A stretch of 64,000 nt of DNA from assembly GCF_011516835.1 (NCBI RefSeq), contig NZ_WOTB01000002.1, forward strand, positions 186,001 through 250,000, given 5' to 3'. This stretch comes from Acetobacter musti (lineage in GTDB: Bacteria > Pseudomonadota > Alphaproteobacteria > Acetobacterales > Acetobacteraceae). A program made the translations under genes and the position numbers. The notes beneath the pieces were generated by a model that ran no database searches, was not told the origin of the DNA, and saw only the letters and a program-made list of their open reading frames with translations. Shown piece by piece: positions 18,800-26,837 of this stretch. Each line of letters begins with the position of its first letter. Position 1 is the first letter of the stretch.

Positions 18800-19504
18800 A
18801 TGTTCAGAAACATGCTGTCCGGGGCGCCCGCCGCCATCAGACGAAATGCCTTCGGTCTGCTTTCATGCGTGGTCATCACAGCCGCCGCGCCGGCCGCATA
18901 CGCCGAAGGCGATCATCCCCCCCTGATGCCCACACGGGACGCGGTCGTCACCTACAGCGTGCAGCCGGACGGAGCGCCGCAGAGTGAACAGGTGAAAGTC
19001 TGGTTCGCTGCCGAAGGTGCGCGGATGCGGATTGACTCGCCCGATGGCGCAGCATCCACCATTCTGAACCGGACAGCCCAGAGCGTCACCATCGTCCTGC
19101 ATAAACAGCGCGTCTTCACTCAACTCGCCGATCGCAGCGGCGTCCGTAATCCGTTCCTGCTCGATGTATCGATGCAGTATACGAAAAACGGCCACGAAAC
19201 GGTCGCCGGGATCGACTGTACGCGCTGGACCGTCACCTCGGATAAAGGCCGGGCCAGTGCCTGCGTGACCGATAACGGACTGATTCTCAGCGAGGACGGC
19301 GTCGATTCGGACGGGCTCAAAGGCCGCCTGACAGCACTTTCCGTCAGCTATGAGACCATTCCGTCCTCGGAATTCGATCCGCCCGCCGGATATCAGGAAG
19401 TTCAGCATCATCGCGTCAGCCAGGGCCACGCACCGGCAGGACCGGTCCTGGGACCGGAAGGCGCGACGGCACCTGCTCCCGCCGCAACGCCGTCCACTCC
19501 CTGA
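18800..19504 (+). CDS. Exported protein, first of a tandem paralogous pair
   Basis: 234 aa from an ATG at 18800 with gggag 8 bases upstream (an in-frame ATG at 18785 is possible). A signal peptide ends 'AAYA|EGD'. The mature domain begins 'AVVTYSVQPDGAP' and contains 'GIDCTRWTVTSDKGRASACVTDNGLILSEDG' and 'FDPPAGYQEV'. The overall plan, a periplasmic domain with one Cys pair and a final 'F-PA-Y-EV', resembles DUF4412-like proteins, but the assignment is tentative. The next gene encodes a diverged copy. Confidence 0.72.
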   Translation: MFRNMLSGAPAAIRRNAFGLLSCVVITAAAPAAYAEGDHPPLMPTRDAVVTYSVQPDGAPQSEQVKVWFAAEGARMRIDSPDGAASTILNRTAQSVTIVLHKQRVFTQLADRSGVRNPFLLDVSMQYTKNGHETVAGIDCTRWTVTSDKGRASACVTDNGLILSEDGVDSDGLKGRLTALSVSYETIPSSEFDPPAGYQEVQHHRVSQGHAPAGPVLGPEGATAPAPAATPSTP

Positions 19505-19517
19505 GACCGCCTGCGAA

Positions 19518-20162
19518 ATGAGTTACGGAAAACTCCGTCCGGCAAAACTGTGTCCGCGACAACTGCGTCTGGCGGGCACGGTTCTGCTGGCCTCGCTGGG
19601 ATGTGCGACCGGTATCTCCCGTGCCACGGCAGCGACAGAGGAGACGCCTCCGGCAGCCACCGCCACAGGCCCGCATGTCACGCCCTCCACGGATGTCGAC
19701 GTGCGCTACGAAATGGCCTCGCCGGATGGCGGCCCTCCGGTACATCAGGAAATGCACTGGCAGGTCAGTTCTCTGCGTCAGCGTATCGATCCTGAAAATT
19801 CGACTGTCTATATGGTGACGTCCTGGCGCGACCACACGCTGACAGTCGTGGACACGCTCAGACACCGGCGCAGTCAGATGCCCGCGCCCGGCTCCGCGCT
19901 GACCCTGCCGGGGCAGGTGCCGGAAGGATCGTTCCAGCGCCTCGGAACAGATTTCGTCGCCGGCCAGTATTGCGTGAACTGGCGCACAACGGACCAGGAC
20001 GGACGCCAGAGCGACGCCTGCTATACAGATGACGGCATCATGGTGCGCGTCACACAGCAGGGCAGGGTGATGGTCCAGGCCATCTCGGTCACGCGGACCC
20101 CCCAGGACGATGCGCTTTTCACGATCCCCGCCAGCTACCCGGAGGTGGCTCCGGCCCGTTAG
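19518..20162 (+). CDS. Exported protein, second of a tandem paralogous pair
   Basis: 214 aa from an ATG at 19518, 13 bases after the previous stop. Before the signal peptide, residues 5-19 are three 15-bp-encoded pentapeptides (KLRPA-KLCPR-QLRLA). The mature part parallels the preceding protein: 'DVDVRYEMASPDGGPPVHQE', 'VAGQYCVNWRTTDQDGRQSDACYTDDGIM' and 'FTIPASYPEV'. The Cys pair is conserved between the two. The function is unknown; a shared periplasmic ligand or stress role would be speculation. Confidence 0.72.
   Translation: MSYGKLRPAKLCPRQLRLAGTVLLASLGCATGISRATAATEETPPAATATGPHVTPSTDVDVRYEMASPDGGPPVHQEMHWQVSSLRQRIDPENSTVYMVTSWRDHTLTVVDTLRHRRSQMPAPGSALTLPGQVPEGSFQRLGTDFVAGQYCVNWRTTDQDGRQSDACYTDDGIMVRVTQQGRVMVQAISVTRTPQDDALFTIPASYPEVAPAR
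19530..19574. repeat. Three 15-bp in-frame repeats
   Basis: Units aaactccgtccggca, aaactgtgtccgcga and caactgcgtctggcg lie in tandem at the N-terminal coding end of the second paralogue and encode three related pentapeptides. Confidence 0.7.
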
Positions 20163-20423
20163 AACCGGAGTCACAGAACAGGCCGCCGCGAGGAGCCCCC
20201 ATTCTGACCGGCATCGGCCAGTATCACACGTAAAAGCAGGCCGCTCTCACAGGCCGTTCCACCCAGCGCCTGCTGAGGACAATACGTCACGGCGTGACCA
20301 GACGCGTAACCCCAGCGCATCATGTTCGCATCCGGTCTGTTTTCCCTGCCGCGAACCGTTCTCTTTCCGGCGAAGTAACGCTGCGAAACTCTGAGAGGGT
20401 ATTTCACGATAAGCATTTGAAAG

Positions 20424-20480
20424 AAAATAATAAAAGTTTTCTGGTGCCGCCTTTTTTAAAGACGGCGTCTTCCGAAGCTT
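20424..20480. repeat. Module B palindromic repeat, copy 2
   Basis: 'aataataaaagttttctgg' is followed by tgccgccttttttaaagacggcgtcttccgaag, a slightly degenerate version of the palindrome at 11340 and 49385. Confidence 0.7.
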
Positions 20481-20516
20481 TCTGAAAGGCGTCGGGATCC
20501 CTTCATCCCTTTTAAT

Positions 20517-20580
20517 TAACAAACCGGGCTCAAAGGGACCCCGTCCCTTTGTGGGGTTCGGGGCAAAGCCCTGAAAAGCC
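20517..20580 (-). repeat. Module A palindromic repeat, copy 2
   Basis: 'taacaaaccgggctcaaagg' through 'ggggcaaagccctgaaaagcc' is the reverse complement of copy 1, with only a few substitutions over about 62 bases. Confidence 0.8.
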
Positions 20581-20770
20581 ATCTCGTCTGTATTCACAAA
20601 GTATATAAACGCCTTCTGAAAAAGCTTCAGAAAGAAACGTCCCGATAATTTACAGGAGGCTTCACAGGCAGACTTCTGCAACAGTCTTTCAGGCCCCGGA
20701 CGCCCCGGATTCCACCGTCGTCCTCATCACCCCGGACAAGAACGACGGCCATACATATTTACCAGTATAC

Positions 20771-21304
20771 TTACCGGCCAGGCCCGCCTCCGGGTCCCCG
20801 TCCGCCGCGTTCCCCCGGTCCGCCACGATCACCGCCCCGTACCGGTCCGCCGCCCCATCTGTCACGGCTGGAGAACCAAGGCTCGCGCCGGTAATACCGG
20901 CCCCAGTATGAGTCGAAAGTAAACGGAATCAGCGGGAGGCCAAGCATCGCGCCATACTGCACCGGCGATCCCATCATGCCGTTATAGGCGAACTGAAGCG
21001 CCGGTCCGGGTGCCCAGCCGCGCAGAGGACCGGCAGAGACATCGCACCAGCCCCAGCCGCTGAGGCAACCCCAGGTCACCACCTGCATCCCCGGCGGCAT
21101 CGTGCCGACAAGCGGATAGTTTACACCGGGGCCGGAATAGAGGTAACCGCCTCGCGGAATGAAACCCGGACGCTGCGCCGCGGCATCGCCTGGAAGAGCG
21201 GTCAGCGCCGTGACCGAAACGGCCGCAACCAGCGCCGGAACACGAAAAGCGCGCAGCCCGGAGCGCCGCTGCGCCGACGGGGTCTTGCTGAGGGATTCTG
21301 TCAT
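20771..21304 (-). CDS. Exported SH3-domain protein with Gly/Arg-rich tail
   Basis: 177 aa. Residues about 20-44 are a signal peptide ('VPALVAAVSVTALTALPGDAAAQ'). A bacterial SH3 domain follows ('GGYLYSGPGVNYPLVGTMPPGMQVVTWGCLSGWGWCDVSAGPLRGWAPG'), with a likely disulfide between the two Cys. The tail is Gly/Arg/Pro-rich. Such proteins are periplasmic or wall-associated and may bind peptidoglycan. The gene is divergent from the RND pump, sharing a 245-base control region. Confidence 0.78.
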   Translation of the reverse strand: MTESLSKTPSAQRRSGLRAFRVPALVAAVSVTALTALPGDAAAQRPGFIPRGGYLYSGPGVNYPLVGTMPPGMQVVTWGCLSGWGWCDVSAGPLRGWAPGPALQFAYNGMMGSPVQYGAMLGLPLIPFTFDSYWGRYYRREPWFSSRDRWGGGPVRGGDRGGPGERGGRGPGGGPGR

Positions 21305-21549
21305 GCGTGTATCTCGTTATTCTGAAGAATCAGACCGGCTTCCGGCCCGACACCACCCTATCCTGCCACGAAATACGGCGGAACAATGAACAGTACTTTC
21401 GCTTTCCCCTGTGTGACCGCGTGCGCTTCCATGTTAGGACAATCCGAGACCGAAACGGGTGACAGCCCGTTCCGCCACACCAGAGCCAGGGACAGAGACG
21501 GCGCTTCAGTGACAGGCTGTTATGAGTGCATGACCGGGGAGAAATACGG

Positions 21550-24500
21550 GTGAATCTTTGTCGCCTGTTCATTCTCAGGCCGGTAGGAACAATTCTGCTC
21601 GCCGTCGCATTCGTGTTCGCGGGGATTTTGTCCTACCCGCTGATGCCGGTGGCGGATCTCCCGAATATCTCGGTGCCGGTCATCTATGTGATCGCCAATC
21701 AGCAGGGCAGTTCGCCCCAGCAGGTCGCCAGCTCGGTCACGACCCCCCTGGAACGGCATCTCGGAACAATTGCCGGGCTGACGCAGATGACATCCGATTC
21801 CACGGATAAATCGGCCTTCATCCTGCTGTTCTTCGACGATGACCGTGACATCAACGGCGCCGCCCGCGACGTCCAGGCGGCGCTGCAGGCCGCGCGGCAG
21901 GACATGCCGACCACGCTGATCGACAACCCGCAATATTACAAGGCCAATCCCAGCGACAATCCCGTCATCGTCGCCGCGCTGACATCCGACACCCGCCCGC
22001 TGGTCAGCCTGCGTGACTTCGCCGAAACCCGCCTGCTGCCTCAGCTCGCGGGAATACGCGGCGTCGGCTGGGTTCAGCCCGAAGGGACCGCGAAACCCGC
22101 CGTGCGCGTCGAGATCAATCCCTTCGCGCTCTATAAATACGGCATCGGCTACGAGGATATCCGCTCGGCTCTCGCCTCCGCGAACGCCAACACACCCAAA
22201 GGCTTCATCGACAGCGGCGGCCAGAGGATGCAGCTCGAAACCAACGATCAGGCCCGGACCGCCGAGCAATATCGCGGCCTGATCGTAGGATATCGCAACA
22301 GCCGCCCCGTGCGTCTGATCGATGTCGCGGAGGTCAGGGACGGTCCGCAGAACGAACGCCAGGCCGCCTGGTATAACGGAAAACAGGCGGTCCTGGCGAT
22401 CATCCGGCCGCAGCCGGGCGCGAACGTCATCAATGTCACGGACGAAATCAAGGCGCATCAGCCGCGTCTGCAAAACGTCCTGCCAGGCGATGTAAAGCTC
22501 TCCCTCGTCGCCGACATGTCGCTCAGCATCCGCGCCGCTCTGGCCGACACCCAGCTCACGCTGGTCATCTCTCTGGTGCTCGTCGTGCTGGTCGTGCTGG
22601 CCTTCCTCAGATCTCTCCGCTCGACGCTGATCCCCGCCATCACCGTCCCGGTCTCACTCGCCGGCTCCCTCGGCGTCATGTATCTGCTCGGCTTCTCGCT
22701 CGATACACTCTCGCTGATGGCGCTGACCATCGCGACCGGTTTCGTGGTCGATGACGCGATCGTCGTCGTCGAGAACGTCGCCCGCCACATGGAAGACGGA
22801 ATGAGCCGCATGGAAGCGGCCATTCACGGATCACGCGAAATCTCGTTCACCATCCTGTCGATCACCATTTCGCTGATCGCCGTGTTCCTGCCGCTGCTCC
22901 TGCTGTCAGGCACAGCAGGAAAGATCTTCTTCGAATTCGCGATGACGCTCTCCACAGCCGTAACGATCTCGTTCCTGCTGTCGATGTCGCTGACCCCGAT
23001 GATGTGCGCGTATCTGCTCGAGGTGCATCACGGCGGTCCGGTCAACGAGGGAAGCGGTCTCACCCGTCTCGCACACAGAGGATTCGACGCGATTGAAAGC
23101 GGGCTGAACGCCATGCTGCGCTTTTACATGCGTTCGCTCGACCACACATTGCGCCATCGCTGGCTGGTGCTGGCCACCCTGCCGCTCAGTGTCGTGGTGA
23201 CGGTCGCCGTCATCTTCTTCATGCCCAAGACCATTCTTCCCGCCGAGGATATCGCGCTGCTGTCAGGATTCATCAGCGCGGATCAGACAAGTTCGTTCGA
23301 CGGAGTTTCGGCCAAGACAAAGAAAGTCGTCGACGCAATGATGGAAGACCGGCAGGTCACATCCGTCGTGGCGTTCACAGGCGATGACGCCGCTAACGAG
23401 GCCGAGGCTTTCGGCGTGCTGACGGATAAGGCGACGAGGTCCGAAACACCCGAAATCATCGCAGCGCGCGTTCAGAAGCGCGTCGCGAATATCGCCGGTC
23501 TCGACGCGCATTTTTCCAATTCAGGTGACGTCAACGGTGGCGGCGGCCGTCAGCATAAAGGAAACTATAACTACGTCTTCGAGAGCGATAACGCGGAAGA
23601 TCTCTACACCTGGGTGCCACGTCTCGAAGAAGCCCTGCGACACAGCACGGTCCTGAGCGATGTCAGCACCAATGTCCATAACAGCGGCAACGCCGTGCAG
23701 GTGGATATCCGGCGCGACACGGAAGCGCGGTATCTGATCACGCCGCAGCTGATCGGAAATGCCCTCAACGATGCCTATGGCGAGCGCGTCGCCTCCAGTA
23801 TCTCCACGTCACAGACCACCTATTATGTCGTAATGGAAGCCGCGAAACGCTACCGGCAGAATCCCGAAGTCCTGAACTCGATGTGGATTTCGACAGCAGG
23901 CGGCTCGGCGGGCGGCGGCACGATCTCGAATTCGATCCGCGTCACCCTGCCGGAGACCACGGAATCAACGGCGGCGGCGCTGAGCCAGCAGTCTTTCCGT
24001 AACCAGATCGCCAACAGACTGGCCGGCGGAGCCGGAGCGTCGAACGGGTCCGCCGTGTCCTCGTCCGCGGAAACGATGGTGCCGCTTCCCGCCGTCGCGG
24101 ATCTGGACCATCAGCCAACCCCGCTCAGCGTAGGTCATCAGAACGGGTTCGTCTCCGGATCAATCTCCTTCAACCTGCCGCCAGGCAAAGGCCTGAATGA
24201 CGCCGAGGCCGAAATCAGGCGCGTCATGTTCTCCATCCATGTGCCGGGAACTCTCCATGGCGGGTTCTCCGGCAAGGCAGCCGATTTCAACAAGGCGCTG
24301 ATAAACGAACTGCTTGTATTTCTTGCCGCTCTGGCCACGATGTATGTGACGCTCGGAATTCTGTACGAAAGCTATATCCACCCGCTGACCATTCTCTCCA
24401 CACTGCCCTCGGCCGCCGTCGGCGCGGTGCTGGCCTTATGGATCTCCGGACAGTCCTTTTCACTGATCGCAATGATCGGCGTTATTCTTCTGGTCGGGAT

Positions 24501-24870
24501 CGTCAAGAAAAACGCCATTCTGATGATCGACTTCGCTCTTCACGCCGAACGCGAGAGCGGAATGACACCGGAGGAAGCCATCCGCGAAGCGTGCCTCAAG
24601 CGGTTCCGCCCGATCCTGATGACCACGCTCGCAGCCGCCCTCGGCGCGGTGCCTCTGGTCATCGGTAACGGTTACGGCGCCGAACTGCGCCGGCCTCTCG
24701 GCATCGCCGTCGTCGGCGGTCTGGCGATGAGTCAGCTCCTGACCCTGTATTCGACCCCGGTCGTCTATCTGTTCATGGAAGCGGCCAGCCAGCGGATGGC
24801 ACGCCTCGCACGGTGGCTGGCAAGAAAAACCGGCATGCGACGGCAACCCGTAAACGAGGCCGGAACCTGA
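21550..24870 (+). CDS. RND-family efflux transporter permease
   Basis: 1106 aa from a GTG at 21550 with ggggag 8 bases upstream ('MNLCRLFILRPVGTILLAVA'). Twelve membrane helices and two large periplasmic loops are apparent. The proton-relay aspartates are in 'FVVDDAIVVVENVARHME' (Asp401, Asp402). The closest general type is MdtB/MdtC/AcrB (HAE-1), exporting hydrophobic drugs or bile-like compounds, slightly longer than usual (about 1040). No membrane-fusion or TolC-type gene is adjacent, so it must borrow partners from elsewhere or their genes are unlinked. Confidence 0.92.
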   Translation: MNLCRLFILRPVGTILLAVAFVFAGILSYPLMPVADLPNISVPVIYVIANQQGSSPQQVASSVTTPLERHLGTIAGLTQMTSDSTDKSAFILLFFDDDRDINGAARDVQAALQAARQDMPTTLIDNPQYYKANPSDNPVIVAALTSDTRPLVSLRDFAETRLLPQLAGIRGVGWVQPEGTAKPAVRVEINPFALYKYGIGYEDIRSALASANANTPKGFIDSGGQRMQLETNDQARTAEQYRGLIVGYRNSRPVRLIDVAEVRDGPQNERQAAWYNGKQAVLAIIRPQPGANVINVTDEIKAHQPRLQNVLPGDVKLSLVADMSLSIRAALADTQLTLVISLVLVVLVVLAFLRSLRSTLIPAITVPVSLAGSLGVMYLLGFSLDTLSLMALTIATGFVVDDAIVVVENVARHMEDGMSRMEAAIHGSREISFTILSITISLIAVFLPLLLLSGTAGKIFFEFAMTLSTAVTISFLLSMSLTPMMCAYLLEVHHGGPVNEGSGLTRLAHRGFDAIESGLNAMLRFYMRSLDHTLRHRWLVLATLPLSVVVTVAVIFFMPKTILPAEDIALLSGFISADQTSSFDGVSAKTKKVVDAMMEDRQVTSVVAFTGDDAANEAEAFGVLTDKATRSETPEIIAARVQKRVANIAGLDAHFSNSGDVNGGGGRQHKGNYNYVFESDNAEDLYTWVPRLEEALRHSTVLSDVSTNVHNSGNAVQVDIRRDTEARYLITPQLIGNALNDAYGERVASSISTSQTTYYVVMEAAKRYRQNPEVLNSMWISTAGGSAGGGTISNSIRVTLPETTESTAAALSQQSFRNQIANRLAGGAGASNGSAVSSSAETMVPLPAVADLDHQPTPLSVGHQNGFVSGSISFNLPPGKGLNDAEAEIRRVMFSIHVPGTLHGGFSGKAADFNKALINELLVFLAALATMYVTLGILYESYIHPLTILSTLPSAAVGAVLALWISGQSFSLIAMIGVILLVGIVKKNAILMIDFALHAERESGMTPEEAIREACLKRFRPILMTTLAAALGAVPLVIGNGYGAELRRPLGIAVVGGLAMSQLLTLYSTPVVYLFMEAASQRMARLARWLARKTGMRRQPVNEAGT

Positions 24871-25318
24871 CAGTATTGTCGCCACCCGGCAATGCGCGGT
24901 CCGGTACATTTCCGTAAGGCGTAACTTATCCCTGAAATAATAACGGCGTTTATATATTCCGCAGACAGGGGACAGAGCAGAACTCTTTCCCCTGCATCGG
25001 AAGGGGCCGTCACGCGAGAGCGTGCTGCGCATGATGTCGCCTGCATTCCTTATTTTACCAAACCGGGATCACAGAGACTGCGCCCTGTGCGGGGTTCGGA
25101 GCAAAGCCCTGAAAAACCACCGTGCCTGTATTCTGAAAGTATACAGGCACCAGAATAATACCGGCCGGTTACTGAACAGACAGACTGGCGGATAATCAGG
25201 ATGACAAACCCGGCCGCCGGTTTGTCTTGCGATCCGTTCCATGTTTCTATTGATGACCACCCCGGACGGAGACTGTTCTCCGCGTCAGGGTGTGCCGAAA
25301 AATATAAGGACGGATGTT
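24871..25318. other. Non-coding gap with module C and module A repeats
   Basis: 448 bases without a convincing gene. A module C-like block occurs at about 24960-25000 (gcagacaggggacagagcag...cccctgcatc), and a module A copy at 25055-25119 ('aaaccgggatcac'...'ggggttcggagcaaagccct'), with a stretch of unrelated sequence inserted between them. The small Cys-rich gene begins at the right end. Confidence 0.55.
25055..25119 (-). repeat. Module A palindromic repeat, copy 3 (partly degraded)
   Basis: It matches copies 2 and 4 at both ends (aaaccgggatca and ggggttcgg-gcaaagccctgaaaa), but the aaaggga/tccctt palindrome has decayed. Confidence 0.65.
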
Positions 25319-25453
25319 ATGAGCAAGGATTGCTGCAACACGGAAGGTGGCTGCGCCCCGAAAAAAGGCTGCTGCAGCCTGAAGAAAATCGCCGGTCTCG
25401 TCGTGTTCGCCGGGATCGCGGGTTTTCTGTGGAAGAAATTCAGAAAAGCCTGA
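25319..25453 (+). CDS. Small cysteine-rich single-helix protein (44 aa)
   Basis: Starts at the ATG at 25319, with aagga 8 bases upstream; the frame is open further upstream but without a ribosome-binding site. Cysteines at residues 5, 6, 12, 18 and 19 ('KDCCNTEGGC', 'KKGCCS') precede one hydrophobic helix ('IAGLVVFAGIAGFLW') and a basic end ('KKFRKA'). The plan suggests a membrane-tethered, metal- or redox-active peptide. No family recognised. Confidence 0.6.
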   Translation: MSKDCCNTEGGCAPKKGCCSLKKIAGLVVFAGIAGFLWKKFRKA

Positions 25454-26219
25454 CCGGCATAGTCAGTCTTTCCTGAAGCATGTCTCCTGCCCGCGCCGGT
25501 TCCCGACCCCGCAGGCAGGAACAGCACCGGACGCTTTCCGGCTCTTCTGATAAATCGGGCAACTTTCTGAAATAAATTTAATCGGATGTAACGGTTCCGC
25601 AATACAGCGCAGCCGCGGGCAGTCACGCGGAGCACCTGACCACGCGTTAATATAATGGTGATTATTTCTCTTCCTGTGTTTCCGCCCTGCGGATCAGAGC
25701 ATGAAAATATCGAACCCACAGAACAGGAAGATCCGTCTGCGACCTTAAATAAACACACAATTTTGCCTGGCGCAGACCACGGCGGATCTCCGGAAATAGT
25801 TCCTGCTTTTCCGGAGGCCGGTGAAGCGGACGAAAAGAAAACGCCTGTTTTACCCGGAGCTGTTCAGCATTGTTTCCAGGAGAAGCGGTTTCATTTTCAG
25901 GCACGAATCTGTTCTTTGAACGTCTGAATATGACAGTCCGGAAAGGTTCGTAAATTCACGATTTTTCATGGATTTCTATATTTTTATCGCTATAATTTCA
26001 GGCGCGGCATCTTATTTGTTAACGATAAACAGCTCTTTTTTTGAGCGCGATGTTATGAATTCTCAAATCTTTGAAGAAGTTTTATCAGAAAACAGCATCG
26101 CTAGGTATTGCGCAAAAAGCACCGAGTGATTATTTGTCCTCGCACAGCATTCTCGACGCCCGGAAAGTTTAAGTGGCCAATTGATTGCGTTGTCTCGTTA
26201 AAATGTAACGGAGTTTATC
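25454..26219. other. Long leader region of mucR with an AT-rich island
   Basis: 766 bases. The left part (25454-25930) has normal GC and only weak open frames. From about 25930 to 26200 the sequence becomes strikingly AT-rich, with runs of T and A and TA steps, unlike anything else in the window. Ros/MucR proteins bind AT-rich DNA and commonly repress their own promoters, so this island is a candidate autoregulatory target. It also contains a 53-codon open frame. Confidence 0.6.
25968..26129 (+). CDS. Possible 53-aa AT-rich small membrane ORF
   Basis: ATG at 25968, TGA at 26127. The first 22 residues are hydrophobic ('MDFYIFIAIISGAASYLLTI') and the rest is polar ('SQIFEEVLSENSIARY'). There is no good ribosome-binding site, and the AT-rich codons differ from all neighbours. 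It could be a transferred mini-gene under MucR control, or chance in AT-rich DNA. Confidence 0.3.
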   Translation: MDFYIFIAIISGAASYLLTINSSFFERDVMNSQIFEEVLSENSIARYCAKSTE

Positions 26220-26690
26220 ATGAGTGAGAGCAAGCCCGTTTCGCCGCTTCTTGAGCTGACTGCGGAAATCGTTTCTGCACACGTGGCGAATAATTCTTTC
26301 GCGGCCGATGGTCTTCCGGCGCTGATCCGCGATGTCTACGCTGCTCTGGAATCTGCCGGTCAGGCCGCGCCGGAGCCGGAAAAGCTGCAGCCCGCCGTTC
26401 CCATCAAGCGCTCTGTATTCCCGGACTATATTGTCTGTCTGGAAGACGGAAAAAAACTGAAGATGCTCAAGCGTCATCTTCAGAGCGCCTATGGCATGAC
26501 GCCTGAGCAGTATCGTGAGCGCTGGGGTCTGCCCTCCGACTATCCGATGGTCGCTCCGAACTACGCCGAACGCCGCTCCACACTGGCGCGTGAGATCGGC
26601 CTTGGCCGCAAGATCAGCGCGACCGCGGCGCCTGCCGGCGAAGAGGAAAGCACCGGTGGCCGTCGTCGTGGCCGTAAAGCTCAGGCGTAA
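26220..26690 (+). CDS. mucR: MucR/Ros-family transcriptional regulator
   Basis: 156 aa. The family core is 'VCLEDGKKLKMLKRHLQSAYGMTPEQYRERWGLPSDYPMVAPNYAERRS'. Of the four Ros zinc-finger positions, Cys73 and His86 are kept. The second is Asp76 (as in MucR), but the fourth is Tyr91 instead of His, so canonical zinc binding is doubtful. MucR proteins are H-NS-like silencers of exopolysaccharide, motility and virulence genes, and bind AT-rich DNA through this C-terminal domain; the N-terminus oligomerises. An AT-rich island lies directly upstream. A perfect hairpin follows the gene. Confidence 0.93.
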   Translation: MSESKPVSPLLELTAEIVSAHVANNSFAADGLPALIRDVYAALESAGQAAPEPEKLQPAVPIKRSVFPDYIVCLEDGKKLKMLKRHLQSAYGMTPEQYRERWGLPSDYPMVAPNYAERRSTLAREIGLGRKISATAAPAGEEESTGGRRRGRKAQA

Positions 26691-26700
26691 GCGGAAACAT

Positions 26701-26722
26701 CCGGTCAGGTTCTCCTGACCGG
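26701..26722 (+). terminator. Hairpin after mucR
   Basis: ccggtcagg (26701-26709) pairs perfectly with cctgaccgg (26714-26722) around a ttct tetraloop, 10 bases after the mucR stop. No T-run follows, so its termination strength is uncertain. Confidence 0.55.
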
Positions 26723-26837
26723 ACTGCCGGAAGCCCGGCAGAATAACGATGCGTACATTTCTGTCTGACGCGCTATCTCCGTTCGGGTCAGACAGAGCAG
26801 AGTGCATTCGCCGGATGCAGAGACAGGTAATTCATCT

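Larger units (their letters stand above)
20163..20770. other. 608-base non-coding gap filled by modules B and A and a border block
   Basis: I see no convincing gene. Module B lies at 20424-20480 ('ataaaagttttctggtgcc' and a shortened palindrome). Module A lies at 20517-20580 in reverse orientation to copy 1. A 'ttcacaggcagacttctgcaacagtct' block at about 20655-20690 matches the right border of the elements at 11219-11460 and 49263-49496. The order suggests one element nested in or fused to another. The left third (20163-20420) shows weak open frames on both strands with no ribosome-binding sites. Confidence 0.6.

Noticed and set aside
25655-25927. 90-aa plus frame and 80-aa minus frame upstream of mucR
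   Set aside because: Neither has a ribosome-binding site, recognisable motif or the GC-rich third positions of neighbouring genes.
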